Shown: positions 34,007 through 41,471 of the stretch, piece by piece
Layout of the letters: each line of letters starts with the position of its first letter
How positions within the stretch are numbered: position 1 is the first letter of the stretch
Source: Verrucomicrobiota bacterium
GTDB lineage: Bacteria > Verrucomicrobiota > Verrucomicrobiia > Limisphaerales > UBA1319
DNA length: 64,000 bases
Assembly (NCBI GenBank): GCA_022709905.1
Contig: JAKLHY010000006.1
Coordinates: 62,001-126,000 of the forward strand
Direction of reading: 5' to 3'
The notes under the pieces: model-generated
Seen by the model: the letters and a program-made list of their open reading frames with translations, nothing else
What the model was told of the DNA's origin: nothing
The model's database searches: none
Position numbers and translations under genes: made by a program

Positions 34007-35779
34007 ATGCCCACTGCAACGCGGCTTGGTGAGAAGGTCTTCCGGGGCATCCCGGTATCTCCGGGTGTCTGCCGAGCCAGCGTCCTTGTTTTGGGCAACC
34101 GCAAGGAAGAGGTTCCCGCCTTTCAGCTCAGAGATGAGGAAATCCCAGCTCAGATCGAGCGTTTCGAACATGCTCTGGTCACAACCCGACAACAGATCGG
34201 CCAGATCCAAAAACAGGTCAGCGCCGCCATGGGGGCAAAAGATGCCTTGATCTTTGAGGCCCACCTGTTGCTGCTCGAGGATCCAACCCTGATGGATGAA
34301 ACCATCCGCCTCATCCGTGACCAAAAGGTCAATGCCGAAAAGGCCTTTCATCAGGTCGCTCAAAAATACGCCGAAACTCTCGCCGCCATCGATGACGAAT
34401 ACCTGCGTGAACGGGCTGCCGATATGCGAGATGTCTGCTCCCGCGTCCTGGGAAACATGCTGGGATGGGATTACGGCCCCGATTTTCACCAGTTAACCCA
34501 GCCCTGCATCATCATCAGTCAGGACCTCACCCCGTCCACGACTGCCCAACTCGATCGCACCAAGATCCTCGGCTTCGCCACCGATGTCGGCAGCAAAACC
34601 TCCCACACGGCCATCCTGGCTCGTTCCCTTGAAATCCCGGCCGTCGTCGGGCTCAGTGACATCAGCTCCCAGCTGATTACCGGCCAACAAGTGCTCCTCG
34701 ACGGATTCAACGGCCTGGTCATTCTCAACCCCACCGATCAAACCCTTTTCGAATACGGCCATCTCGTTCGGAGACAGCTCGATCTGCACCAGAAACTCGA
34801 ATCGGTTCATGACGCGGCCGCGATCACACTGGACGGCCGGCGGATCATCCTCTCAGCCAACATCGAGCAAGCCCAGGACACCGGTTCGGTTCAAGCCGCC
34901 GGAGCCGAGGGTGTGGGTTTGTTTCGGACTGAATTTCTCTACCTAAACCGGGATGTTCTGCCTTCGGAAGAAGATCAGTTTCAGGCTTATGTTCAGGTTG
35001 CCTCAGCTCTGAAACCTCAACCGGTCGTGATCCGCACCCTCGATCTGGGGGGCGATAAGTTCCTGAGCCATCTCCATTTGCCCAAGGAAATGAATCCCTT
35101 CCTGGGTTGGCGCGCCATCCGGTTCTGCCTTCAGGAACGCGACCTGTTCCGCATCCAACTCCGAGCCATCCTCCGGGCAAGCGTGTACGGCAACGTAAAG
35201 ATGATGTATCCCATGATTTCGGGACTGGATGAACTCCAGCAAGCCAATGCCCTGGTCGCCGAATGTCAGGAACAACTGCGCCGGGACAACCTGCCCTTCA
35301 ATGATCATCTCGAAATCGGTGCCATGATCGAGATTCCCTCGGCCGTCCTGGTCGCCGACGCCTTGGCCAATCATGTCCAATTCTTCAGCCTGGGCACCAA
35401 CGACCTCATCCAGTATACCCTCGCCGTGGATCGATTGAATGAACGAATCGCTCACCTTTACGAACCCACCCACCCCGCCATCATCAAGCTCATCCACCAA
35501 ACCGTGCAAGCGGCCCAGCGCCACGGTCTCTGGACGGGCCTTTGCGGTGAGATGGCCGGTGATCCCAGCCTGATCCCCTTGCTACTGGGCTTAGGGGTCG
35601 ATGAGCTCAGCGTCGCCTGCTCCCTGGTGCCCCAAACCAAATACCTTATCCGCCGGCTCAGGTTCAGCGACACCCAGGAATTGGCTCAGGCGGCCTTCAC
35701 CTGTGAATCACCCTCGGAAATTCTGGCTCGTTCTGAGAACTTGGCCCGCAAAGCCGCTCCGTGTCTTTTTAAAGATTAA
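34007..35779 (+). CDS. ptsI: PEP-protein phosphotransferase (enzyme I of the PTS)
   Basis: 590 residues. The N-terminal helical domain (FRGIPVSPGVCRASVLVL, EAHLLLLEDPTLMDETIRLI) is followed by the phospho-His segment SKTSHTAILARSLEIPAVVGL with His200, and the PEP-binding barrel (GAEGVGLFRTEFLYLNRD, MYPMISGLDEL, FSLGTNDLIQYTLAVDR, LCGEMAGD with the catalytic Cys). It transfers phosphate from PEP to HPr. No HPr or EII gene is beside it; the partner sugar nucleotidyltransferase gene starts 2 bases after its stop. A regulatory rather than sugar-uptake PTS is possible. Confidence 0.95.
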   Translation: MPTATRLGEKVFRGIPVSPGVCRASVLVLGNRKEEVPAFQLRDEEIPAQIERFEHALVTTRQQIGQIQKQVSAAMGAKDALIFEAHLLLLEDPTLMDETIRLIRDQKVNAEKAFHQVAQKYAETLAAIDDEYLRERAADMRDVCSRVLGNMLGWDYGPDFHQLTQPCIIISQDLTPSTTAQLDRTKILGFATDVGSKTSHTAILARSLEIPAVVGLSDISSQLITGQQVLLDGFNGLVILNPTDQTLFEYGHLVRRQLDLHQKLESVHDAAAITLDGRRIILSANIEQAQDTGSVQAAGAEGVGLFRTEFLYLNRDVLPSEEDQFQAYVQVASALKPQPVVIRTLDLGGDKFLSHLHLPKEMNPFLGWRAIRFCLQERDLFRIQLRAILRASVYGNVKMMYPMISGLDELQQANALVAECQEQLRRDNLPFNDHLEIGAMIEIPSAVLVADALANHVQFFSLGTNDLIQYTLAVDRLNERIAHLYEPTHPAIIKLIHQTVQAAQRHGLWTGLCGEMAGDPSLIPLLLGLGVDELSVACSLVPQTKYLIRRLRFSDTQELAQAAFTCESPSEILARSENLARKAAPCLFKD

Positions 35780-35781
35780 TC

Positions 35782-36546
35782 ATGAAACTCCTGATCCTCG
35801 CCGCAGGTTACGCCACACGGCTGTATCCTCTAACCCTGACTCAACCTAAACCCCTGCTTCCAGTCGCCGGAAAACCCATGATTGAGCATGTGCTCGACAA
35901 CTTGGCTGGTCTTCCTGCCTTGGACCGAATCTATGTCGTGACGAACGCGAAATTTGCCGGGCATTTCCAGAGCTGGGCCGACGCTTGCCACGCGCGAAAA
36001 AACCAACTCAATTTCACCATCGTTAATGATGGATCCACCGATGACTCCAATAAGCTCGGCGCCATTGGCGATCTCCACCTCGTGCTCACCCGGGAAAACA
36101 TCCATGATGACCTGGTCGTCGTTGCCGGCGATAACCTTTTCAGTCAGCCACTGAGCGAGTTCGGAGATTTCTGCCTCGCCAAGAACACCCCTGTCCTGGG
36201 CCTCTATGATGTGGGGGATCTCGAGCAGATCAAGAAATACAATGCGCTGAGCCTCGATGCGGAAGGCCGCATCCTCTTTTTTGAGGAAAAACCGAATCAT
36301 CCGCAATCCACACTCACCGGCATCGCCCTGTATTTCTATCCCCAGGCTGTCCTGCCTCTCATCCACCAATACGTCGCCGAAGGCAATAATCCTGACCAAC
36401 CTGGCCGCCTTATCCAATGGCTCTATCCCCGAATCCCGGTCCATACCTGGAAGGTCCCCGGCCTCTGGTTTGACATCGGTTCCCGGGAAACCCTTTTGGA
36501 AGCAGACCTGATCTTTTCAAAGCTCCTCCGGCCCTCGAAAACCTAA
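35782..36546 (+). CDS. Sugar-phosphate nucleotidyltransferase
   Basis: 254 residues. LILAAGYATRLYPLTLTQPKPLLPVAGKPMIEHVLDNL is the nucleotide-binding signature of NDP-sugar pyrophosphorylases (RfbA/GCD1 type), with VVAGDNLFSQPL supplying the metal-binding Asp and FFEEKPNHPQSTLTGIALYFY the sugar-binding segment. It activates a sugar phosphate to an NDP-sugar for surface glycan synthesis; the sugar is not determinable. It begins 2 bases after ptsI on the same strand, an uncommon pairing. Confidence 0.88.
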   Translation: MKLLILAAGYATRLYPLTLTQPKPLLPVAGKPMIEHVLDNLAGLPALDRIYVVTNAKFAGHFQSWADACHARKNQLNFTIVNDGSTDDSNKLGAIGDLHLVLTRENIHDDLVVVAGDNLFSQPLSEFGDFCLAKNTPVLGLYDVGDLEQIKKYNALSLDAEGRILFFEEKPNHPQSTLTGIALYFYPQAVLPLIHQYVAEGNNPDQPGRLIQWLYPRIPVHTWKVPGLWFDIGSRETLLEADLIFSKLLRPSKT

Positions 36547-36587
36547 GACTCCGATTGGGACTGGCACCGCGAACAAAGACCAAAACT

Positions 36588-37415
36588 CTAGGCGCTATGA
36601 CGCATCCCTTTGAAACGGCGACCCGCTAATCCTGATACCACCAGCGTCATAACAAAACAACTGATGGCCGCCATCACAATAGTCGGGCCACATGGGGCGT
36701 CCAGCTCATACGAAAGCATCGTCCCCGACAATCCGCTCAACACCCCCACCCCCACGCTCCCCACCAGGTGCTGACGCAAGTTCCGACTCAGGTTCCGAGC
36801 CGCAGCCGCCGGTATGACCAGCAACGAACTCACTAAAATGATTCCCATCAAACGGATGCTCATCGCCACCGTCAGGGTCAAGACTAAAGAAAACAGGTAG
36901 TTCAAACGACGCACCCGAATCCCGCATACATGCGCCAGATCCTCTTGAGCCGTCACCAGACTTAAATCGCTCAAACGATAGAAAAGTCCGGTCCCCACCA
37001 CCGCCAGCAACACCCCCGCCGCCACGACCTCCCCGGCCCCCACCGCCAAAATGTCCCCAAACAAAAAGCGATGCACCTCCCCCCGATAACTCTTCAGAAA
37101 CGAGAATAGAATCATCGCCAGGGAAACCGATCCCGACAATAAAAGGGCCATAATCGTATCGGTGAGCAGTTCGGTGTGCTCTTTCAACCACAAGATGGCG
37201 GCAGCCATCAAAAGACTGAAAAGAACCATCGGCACTGTCGGATCGCTCCATCCCCACCAAAAAGCCAGCGCCACCCCCGCCAGCGTCCCGTGCGAAATCG
37301 TATCGCTGAAGAAGGCAAGCCGACGGGCCGTGACGAATACCCCCAACAACGCGCACAAGGGCGTCAGAAACAACGCCGCCAGCAAGGCCCGCTGCATGAA
37401 AGGCTCAGTGAACAT
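36588..37415 (-). CDS. znuB: Zinc ABC transporter permease
   Basis: 275 residues with eight or nine membrane helices and the ABC-3 (ZnuB/TroC) family segment FFSDTISHGTLAGVALAF (about 34-51) and VALAFWWGWSDPT. It starts 11 bases inside the end of znuC, so it is translationally coupled. It completes a znuA-znuC-znuB importer. Zinc rather than manganese is favoured by the His-rich binding protein. Confidence 0.9.
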   Translation of the reverse strand: MFTEPFMQRALLAALFLTPLCALLGVFVTARRLAFFSDTISHGTLAGVALAFWWGWSDPTVPMVLFSLLMAAAILWLKEHTELLTDTIMALLLSGSVSLAMILFSFLKSYRGEVHRFLFGDILAVGAGEVVAAGVLLAVVGTGLFYRLSDLSLVTAQEDLAHVCGIRVRRLNYLFSLVLTLTVAMSIRLMGIILVSSLLVIPAAAARNLSRNLRQHLVGSVGVGVLSGLSGTMLSYELDAPCGPTIVMAAISCFVMTLVVSGLAGRRFKGMRHSA

Positions 37416-38181
37416 GCTGATGATGATAAGGAGATACGTGAGTGCCGTAGGCCAGTTTCAACGAATCGGTGTTCATGACCTCATCCACCGGACCCTGACA
37501 GCACACAACCCCGTTCAGGGCGTAAACCCAGGTCGCCTGCCGATAGACCATCGAAAGATCATGCGACACCAATACCACCGTCAACCGATGCCGCCGATGC
37601 ACTTCCCCAATCAGTTCATAAAAGGTCTTCTCCCCCGGCTGGTCCACTCCATTGGTCGGCTCATCCAATAGAAGCAACTCCGGACGCCCCAGCAGGCTGA
37701 ACGCAATCAACACCCGCTGCAACTGCCCCCCGGATAACGCCGCCAAAGGCAAATCCAACAACGAGGAAACCCCCAGCCGCTCCAACTCCTCCCCAAAACA
37801 CGCGTCGATGCTCTTGTGCGACTGCCAGAACCACCCCCGGGTCCGACGCAGCCGAATCGCGAGAAACTCCCGGGCGCTCAGTATGAAATTCCGTTCGACT
37901 ACAAGCCGCTGAGGCACATAGCCAATCCGAGGCAAGGCCCGATCCAGGTCGTCTTCTCCCAACAATCGAATCCGGCCCGCAGTTCGCGGCACCAACCCAA
38001 TCAGCGACCGCAACAAGGTCGTCTTCCCGGCGCCGTTGGGCCCGATTAATGCCACCACCTCACCCCGGGGAACTATCAGGTCGACTCCGCGCAAAACCTG
38101 CCGATCCCCCAGCAAAACTTCCACTCCCCGGGCTTCAATCGCCAAATCCACCGCCGCACAAACCGGACAAGCCACGCTCAT
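37405..38181 (-). CDS. znuC: Zinc ABC transporter ATPase
   Basis: 258 residues. Walker A GPNGAGKTT, signature LSGGQLQRVLIA, Walker B ELLLLDEPTNGVD, and switch His in VLVSHDLSMVYRQ. The N-terminus begins MSVACPVCAAVDLAIEARGVEV, with a short CPVC motif. Its ATG overlaps the znuA stop (ATGA) and its end overlaps znuB by 11 bases. Family assignment is by the ABC motifs and the neighbours. Confidence 0.92.
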   Translation of the reverse strand: MSVACPVCAAVDLAIEARGVEVLLGDRQVLRGVDLIVPRGEVVALIGPNGAGKTTLLRSLIGLVPRTAGRIRLLGEDDLDRALPRIGYVPQRLVVERNFILSAREFLAIRLRRTRGWFWQSHKSIDACFGEELERLGVSSLLDLPLAALSGGQLQRVLIAFSLLGRPELLLLDEPTNGVDQPGEKTFYELIGEVHRRHRLTVVLVSHDLSMVYRQATWVYALNGVVCCQGPVDEVMNTDSLKLAYGTHVSPYHHQHVH

Positions 38182-39131
38182 CGAAGCTGATTCACCAGGA
38201 TCGAAAGATTTTGCCGCATCAACCGCTCATACGCCCCTGCTTCCAAAGGCCCCACCTCCAGGGGATCCAGTTCCGCCAAACCTATCCCATGATCGCGCGC
38301 CAATTGACCCGCAATCTTGGAAGTCGATTGCGGCTCGACGAAAAGCACCCGGACCTTCTGTTCCCGAATGGTCTGAGACAACCGTTTCAGATGACGCGCC
38401 GAAGGCTCGACCTCCGGCACCTCCTCCAATACTCCAGCCAGTTTCAAACCGTAACGACGAATCAGATACGGAAAAGCCTGATGATGCGTGATAAACGCCT
38501 GTGCCCTCACCGGCGCCAACCTTCGCTCGTATTCCCGATGCAATGCCTCCAATCGCCCAATCAACACCTCCGCCCGCTTGCGATAGCCCTCCGACCTCGA
38601 TGGATCGCTCTTGATCATCGCCTCCATGATGTTGGTCACTCCATGCGCAGCCAAACATGGATCCAACCAGATGTGTGGATTGATGTCGGAATGCTCGTGT
38701 CCGTGCCCATCCGACGAATCCTTGTCTCCATGAGAATGGCCTGAGGCTCCCTCCCGAATCAGCTCATCATCCAATCCATCCGCCAGCCGAACCATCTGCG
38801 GACGCTCCTTCGGAGTCTGTTGTTGAATCACCCGCTCCAGCCAGGATTCCAGTCCCAGCCCATTCATGATGACTAAATTCGCAAGCGTGATCTTCCTCAA
38901 GTCCTTGGGAGCAAGCTGGTAATCGTGAGGACCAACCTTGGCCGGCAACAGGTTCTCCACCGATGCCCCATCCCCTGCCACCTCCACCGCCAGACAATAA
39001 ACCGGAAAGAAACTCGTCAGAACCCTGATGGAATTGCCATCGGCTCCCCACGCTATGGCCCCATACAGCCCATAATAAATCCATCCTCCCAGAATAACGG
39101 CCAAACCGAACCTGGAGCTTGAAATCCTCAT
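38178..39131 (-). CDS. znuA: Zinc ABC transporter substrate-binding protein
   Basis: 317 residues from the ATG at 39131, giving the signal peptide MRISSSRFGLAVILGGWIYYGLYGAIAWG. Cluster A-1 family: KVGPHDYQLAPKDLRKITLANLVIMNGLGLESW (first metal His), the His/Asp-rich loop HSHGDKDSSDGHGHEHSDINPHIWLDP typical of zinc rather than manganese importers, ITHHQAFPYLIRRYGL, and LFVEPQSTSK. Earlier in-frame ATGs at 39170 and 39176 are possible; the palindrome at 39176-39190 would then lie at their 5' edge. GGGGAGG directly abuts the chosen ATG, closer than ideal. Confidence 0.88.
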   Translation of the reverse strand: MRISSSRFGLAVILGGWIYYGLYGAIAWGADGNSIRVLTSFFPVYCLAVEVAGDGASVENLLPAKVGPHDYQLAPKDLRKITLANLVIMNGLGLESWLERVIQQQTPKERPQMVRLADGLDDELIREGASGHSHGDKDSSDGHGHEHSDINPHIWLDPCLAAHGVTNIMEAMIKSDPSRSEGYRKRAEVLIGRLEALHREYERRLAPVRAQAFITHHQAFPYLIRRYGLKLAGVLEEVPEVEPSARHLKRLSQTIREQKVRVLFVEPQSTSKIAGQLARDHGIGLAELDPLEVGPLEAGAYERLMRQNLSILVNQLR

Positions 39132-39175
39132 CCTCCCCAGAGACCTGACAGGAGGCTTTTTGCGAATCATTTGCA

Positions 39176-39190
39176 TTTGTAGACTACAAA
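39176..39190. promoter_or_regulatory. Candidate metalloregulator operator before znuA
   Basis: TTTGTAGACTACAAA is a perfect 7-1-7 inverted repeat located between the rpsR terminator and the znuA start. The 7-1-7 geometry is that of Fur/Zur-family boxes, but the bases are not the known Zur consensus. Its position, upstream of a zinc importer, favours a zinc-responsive repressor. Confidence 0.5.
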
Positions 39191-39221
39191 AACGCCCGTC
39201 CTTTCGCGGCAAGGACAGGCG
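39188..39221 (-). terminator. Intrinsic terminator after rpsR
   Basis: On the minus-strand transcript an 11-bp stem (arms 39211-39221 and 39193-39203, one G-U pair) with a 7-base loop is followed by five Us at 39192-39188. It lies 6 bases beyond the rpsR stop. It separates the ribosomal-protein genes from the znu operon. Confidence 0.8.
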
Positions 39222-39227
39222 GGATAA

Positions 39228-39491
39228 TTACTTCATGAGGAGCATCTGACGCGCCCGTTTGATCGCCTGACTCAGCGTGCGCTGATAATGCGCAGGCAGT
39301 CCGGTGTATTTACGGGGCAGCAGACGGCCCTGATCGGTCACAAACTGCTTGAGCAGGTTGACGTTTTTAAAATCGAGGGCGTCGATGGTGAAATCGATCT
39401 TGGGCTTGGGGCGCTGTGATCGGAGTTCCGAGGAGGAACTGCGGCCGCGGGAACGCCCGCCCGATTTGTCGGTGTTAGTTTTCCGTGCCAT
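39228..39491 (-). CDS. rpsR: Ribosomal protein bS18, cysteine-free
   Basis: 87 residues: a Ser/Arg-rich N-terminal tail, then IDFTIDALDFKNVNLLKQFVTDQGRLLPRKYTGLPAHYQRTLSQAIKRARQMLLM, the bS18 fold. It contains no Cys, so it is the zinc-free (C-minus) form. The usual rpsR context, rpsF-ssb-rpsR-rplI, is absent; instead it follows rpmG by 6 bases in a cluster with dksA, folE2 and znuACB. This suggests a second, zinc-independent copy, although a sole copy cannot be excluded from this window. Confidence 0.93.
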   Translation of the reverse strand: MARKTNTDKSGGRSRGRSSSSELRSQRPKPKIDFTIDALDFKNVNLLKQFVTDQGRLLPRKYTGLPAHYQRTLSQAIKRARQMLLMK

Positions 39492-39497
39492 AGCGTT

Positions 39498-39665
39498 TTA
39501 CTTGATTTCCCGGTGCAGGGTATGCCGACGGAGGAAGGGATTGAACTTCTTCAGTTCGACCTTCTCTGTCTTGAGTTTCTTGTTCCGGGTGGTCATGTAG
39601 CGGGAAGGAGGTTTTCCTTCCTTTCGCGCTTCCGTACACTCCAATATCACAATTTCTCGAGGCAT
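39498..39665 (-). CDS. rpmG: Ribosomal protein bL33, cysteine-poor
   Basis: 55-residue gene read directly from the minus strand. [13 protein letters not shown] starts it; [34 protein letters not shown] is the conserved bL33 core. The zinc-binding form of bL33 has two CxxC pairs; here only one Cys (Cys10) remains and the second pair is replaced by FNPF, so it is a zinc-free form. It starts 3 bases after the DksA-like stop and ends 6 bases before rpsR, consistent with one transcript. Confidence 0.9.
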   Translation of the reverse strand: MPREIVILECTEARKEGKPPSRYMTTRNKKLKTEKVELKKFNPFLRRHTLHREIK

Positions 39666-39668
39666 AAA

Positions 39669-40262
39669 TTATTCCTTTTCCTTGGAGCCACGCTCTTCGA
39701 CTTCTTCTTCCTCTTCGACTTCGGCGGATCCCACGCTGTCGACGGATCCCAGAGCGCCAAGACGACGCTGCCGCAGGGCGCCCTCTCTTTCGAGCTGGGC
39801 TTGAGCCTCCACCGTAAACCTCGTCCAAGGGATGGCTTCCAACCGGGCCTTGGGAATCGGTTTGCCGGTGAGTTCGCAAATGCCGTAAGTGCCTTTCTGA
39901 ATTCGCTTCAGGGCCTCGTCGATTTCGTAAATGGCATCCTGATCCGATGAGAGCAGGCTCAGAGCAAAGTCGCGATCAAATGTGTCCGTTCCGGAGTCGG
40001 CCATGTGCAGGCTGTATCCCGATATCTCTTCGGCCGATTCCTTGGCCAAACCGCTCATCTGATTGGTCAAGCGTTCGCGCAAGTCGATCAGGTTGCGATA
40101 AAACCTCTCCCACTCCGGATGTGCGTTCTTGCCCATCACAGGCGGTCCGGACTTGTGCGCCGACGCTCCAAGAATGGAAGCCACCGTCGCTGGCCCAGTC
40201 GCCCGAAGCCGAGGCTCGGGAGTCACGCCAACCTTCTTTATTGTGGTCTTTTTCGCAGTCAC
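39669..40262 (-). CDS. DksA/TraR-family protein without a zinc finger
   Basis: 197 residues from the GTG at 40262 (VTAKKTTIKKVGVTPEP). The frame is open to 40445, but the extra residues look unlike the family. The coiled-coil part is RFYRNLIDLRERLTNQMSGLAKE ... DRDFALSLLSSDQDAIYEIDEALKRI. The finger region, GTYGICELTGKPIPKARLEAIP and then RFTVEAQ, has CxxT and TxxA where DksA has two CxxC pairs, as in Pseudomonas DksA2, which works without zinc. The C-terminus is an acidic Glu run. DksA binds RNA polymerase and tunes rRNA and other promoters with ppGpp. Start codon uncertain. Confidence 0.82.
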   Translation of the reverse strand: MTAKKTTIKKVGVTPEPRLRATGPATVASILGASAHKSGPPVMGKNAHPEWERFYRNLIDLRERLTNQMSGLAKESAEEISGYSLHMADSGTDTFDRDFALSLLSSDQDAIYEIDEALKRIQKGTYGICELTGKPIPKARLEAIPWTRFTVEAQAQLEREGALRQRRLGALGSVDSVGSAEVEEEEEVEERGSKEKE

Positions 40263-40489
40263 AACTTGATGATTACTTCCGGTTAATCGGTCAAATCCCA
40301 AACCTGACCAGTCCAGGCTCGGAAGGCGGAGAATGTACCAAAGAAAAGCAAACACGCCACAAAAATCTTCAGTTTTTTTGTCTCCAAGCCCACCCGAATG
40401 ATCTAAAATCATCGCTTCGTTCATAGAAGGCATCCGATTCCGCAAAAAACAACCAACGCATCTAACTCGAAAACAATACTTTATAAATG

Positions 40490-41347
40490 CTAAACCGCTG
40501 GATGGCTCTCGATGCAGGCATAGGCATTGTGGTTGTGAATGCTTTCATGATTCTCAGCTTCTACCTTGAACCATGAAACATCAGGGTGGGCTTTAAGCTT
40601 CTGAGCAACATTCCTCACCAGATCCTCGACGAAGACCGGATTCTCGTAGGCTCGTTCGGTCACCTCCTTTTCGTCTTCACGCTTCAGAAGGGCATAAAGG
40701 TCGCAGCTCGCGGAACTCTCTACCATCGCAATCACGTCCTCAATCCAAATCGTACGCGGAGAACGAAGATGGACCGTGACCACGCCCCGCTGGTTGTGGG
40801 CACTATACCGACTGATCGCCTTGGAACAGGGACAGAGCGTGGTGACCGGCGACAACACGCCCAAAATAAAATCGATCTCCCGCCCACAGGCGGTGGCAAT
40901 AAAGCGCGCCGTGTAGTCCATCACGCTGGACAGCCCAGAGACAGGGGCGTGTTTTGTCAGAAAATAGGGGAACTCCATCTCCAAATGGGCGGTGGCGGCT
41001 TTTAGTTTTTCCTGCATCGCCGCGAGGATGTCAGGGATGTTGTTCACGTGAACGATCCCTCCATGGGCCTCCAAGACCTCGATAAACCGGCTCATATGGG
41101 TTCCCTTAAATTCCTTGGGCAAATCCACATACATGCCAATCGTCGCAATCGTGTTCTGGAGTTCGTGCGCTTTATCCAACACCTGAATCGGGTAGCGCAG
41201 CCCTCGAACCCCAACCTTGTCAATCCGCAAGTCCCTGTGATCCCGCTCGTTCTGCTTGTCGCACAAGAAACTCGAAAGACACTTGGAGCGAACCCGTCCG
41301 CTCGGCCTGGACTTTTGTTTTACTCCGGCATCCGCGATCTTTAACAT
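40490..41347 (-). CDS. folE2: GTP cyclohydrolase IB (FolE2)
   Basis: 285 residues. DLRIDKVGVRGLRYPI, EAHGGIVHVNNIPDIL, the catalytic VTTLCPCSKAIS with Cys172 and Cys174, HNQRGVVTVHLR and ENHESIHNHNAYA are the COG1469/FolE2 signature. It makes dihydroneopterin triphosphate from GTP for folate and queuosine precursors without needing zinc, whereas FolE is a zinc enzyme. In several bacteria folE2 is induced by Zur when zinc is scarce. It heads the minus-strand cluster folE2-dksA-rpmG-rpsR-znuACB, with 227 bases to dksA. Confidence 0.93.
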   Translation of the reverse strand: MLKIADAGVKQKSRPSGRVRSKCLSSFLCDKQNERDHRDLRIDKVGVRGLRYPIQVLDKAHELQNTIATIGMYVDLPKEFKGTHMSRFIEVLEAHGGIVHVNNIPDILAAMQEKLKAATAHLEMEFPYFLTKHAPVSGLSSVMDYTARFIATACGREIDFILGVLSPVTTLCPCSKAISRYSAHNQRGVVTVHLRSPRTIWIEDVIAMVESSASCDLYALLKREDEKEVTERAYENPVFVEDLVRNVAQKLKAHPDVSWFKVEAENHESIHNHNAYACIESHPAV

Positions 41348-41435
41348 CGTATTACCTTATCAACAACCGCATCGAATGCAAAAAAAACCAGCGTGCAGCC
41401 CTGTCTATCTCCTGACACCTTCTTCAGCCACCCCC

Positions 41436-41463
41436 TTGACACCAAGAGGTTCAAATCTATAGT
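41436..41463 (+). promoter_or_regulatory. Strong sigma-70 promoter for kamA
   Basis: TTGACA (41436-41441), 16 bases, TATAGT (41458-41463). Predicted start near 41470, so the transcript would begin within two bases of the kamA ATG at 41472 and be leaderless. Confidence 0.6.
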
Positions 41464-41471
41464 TCACCGTA

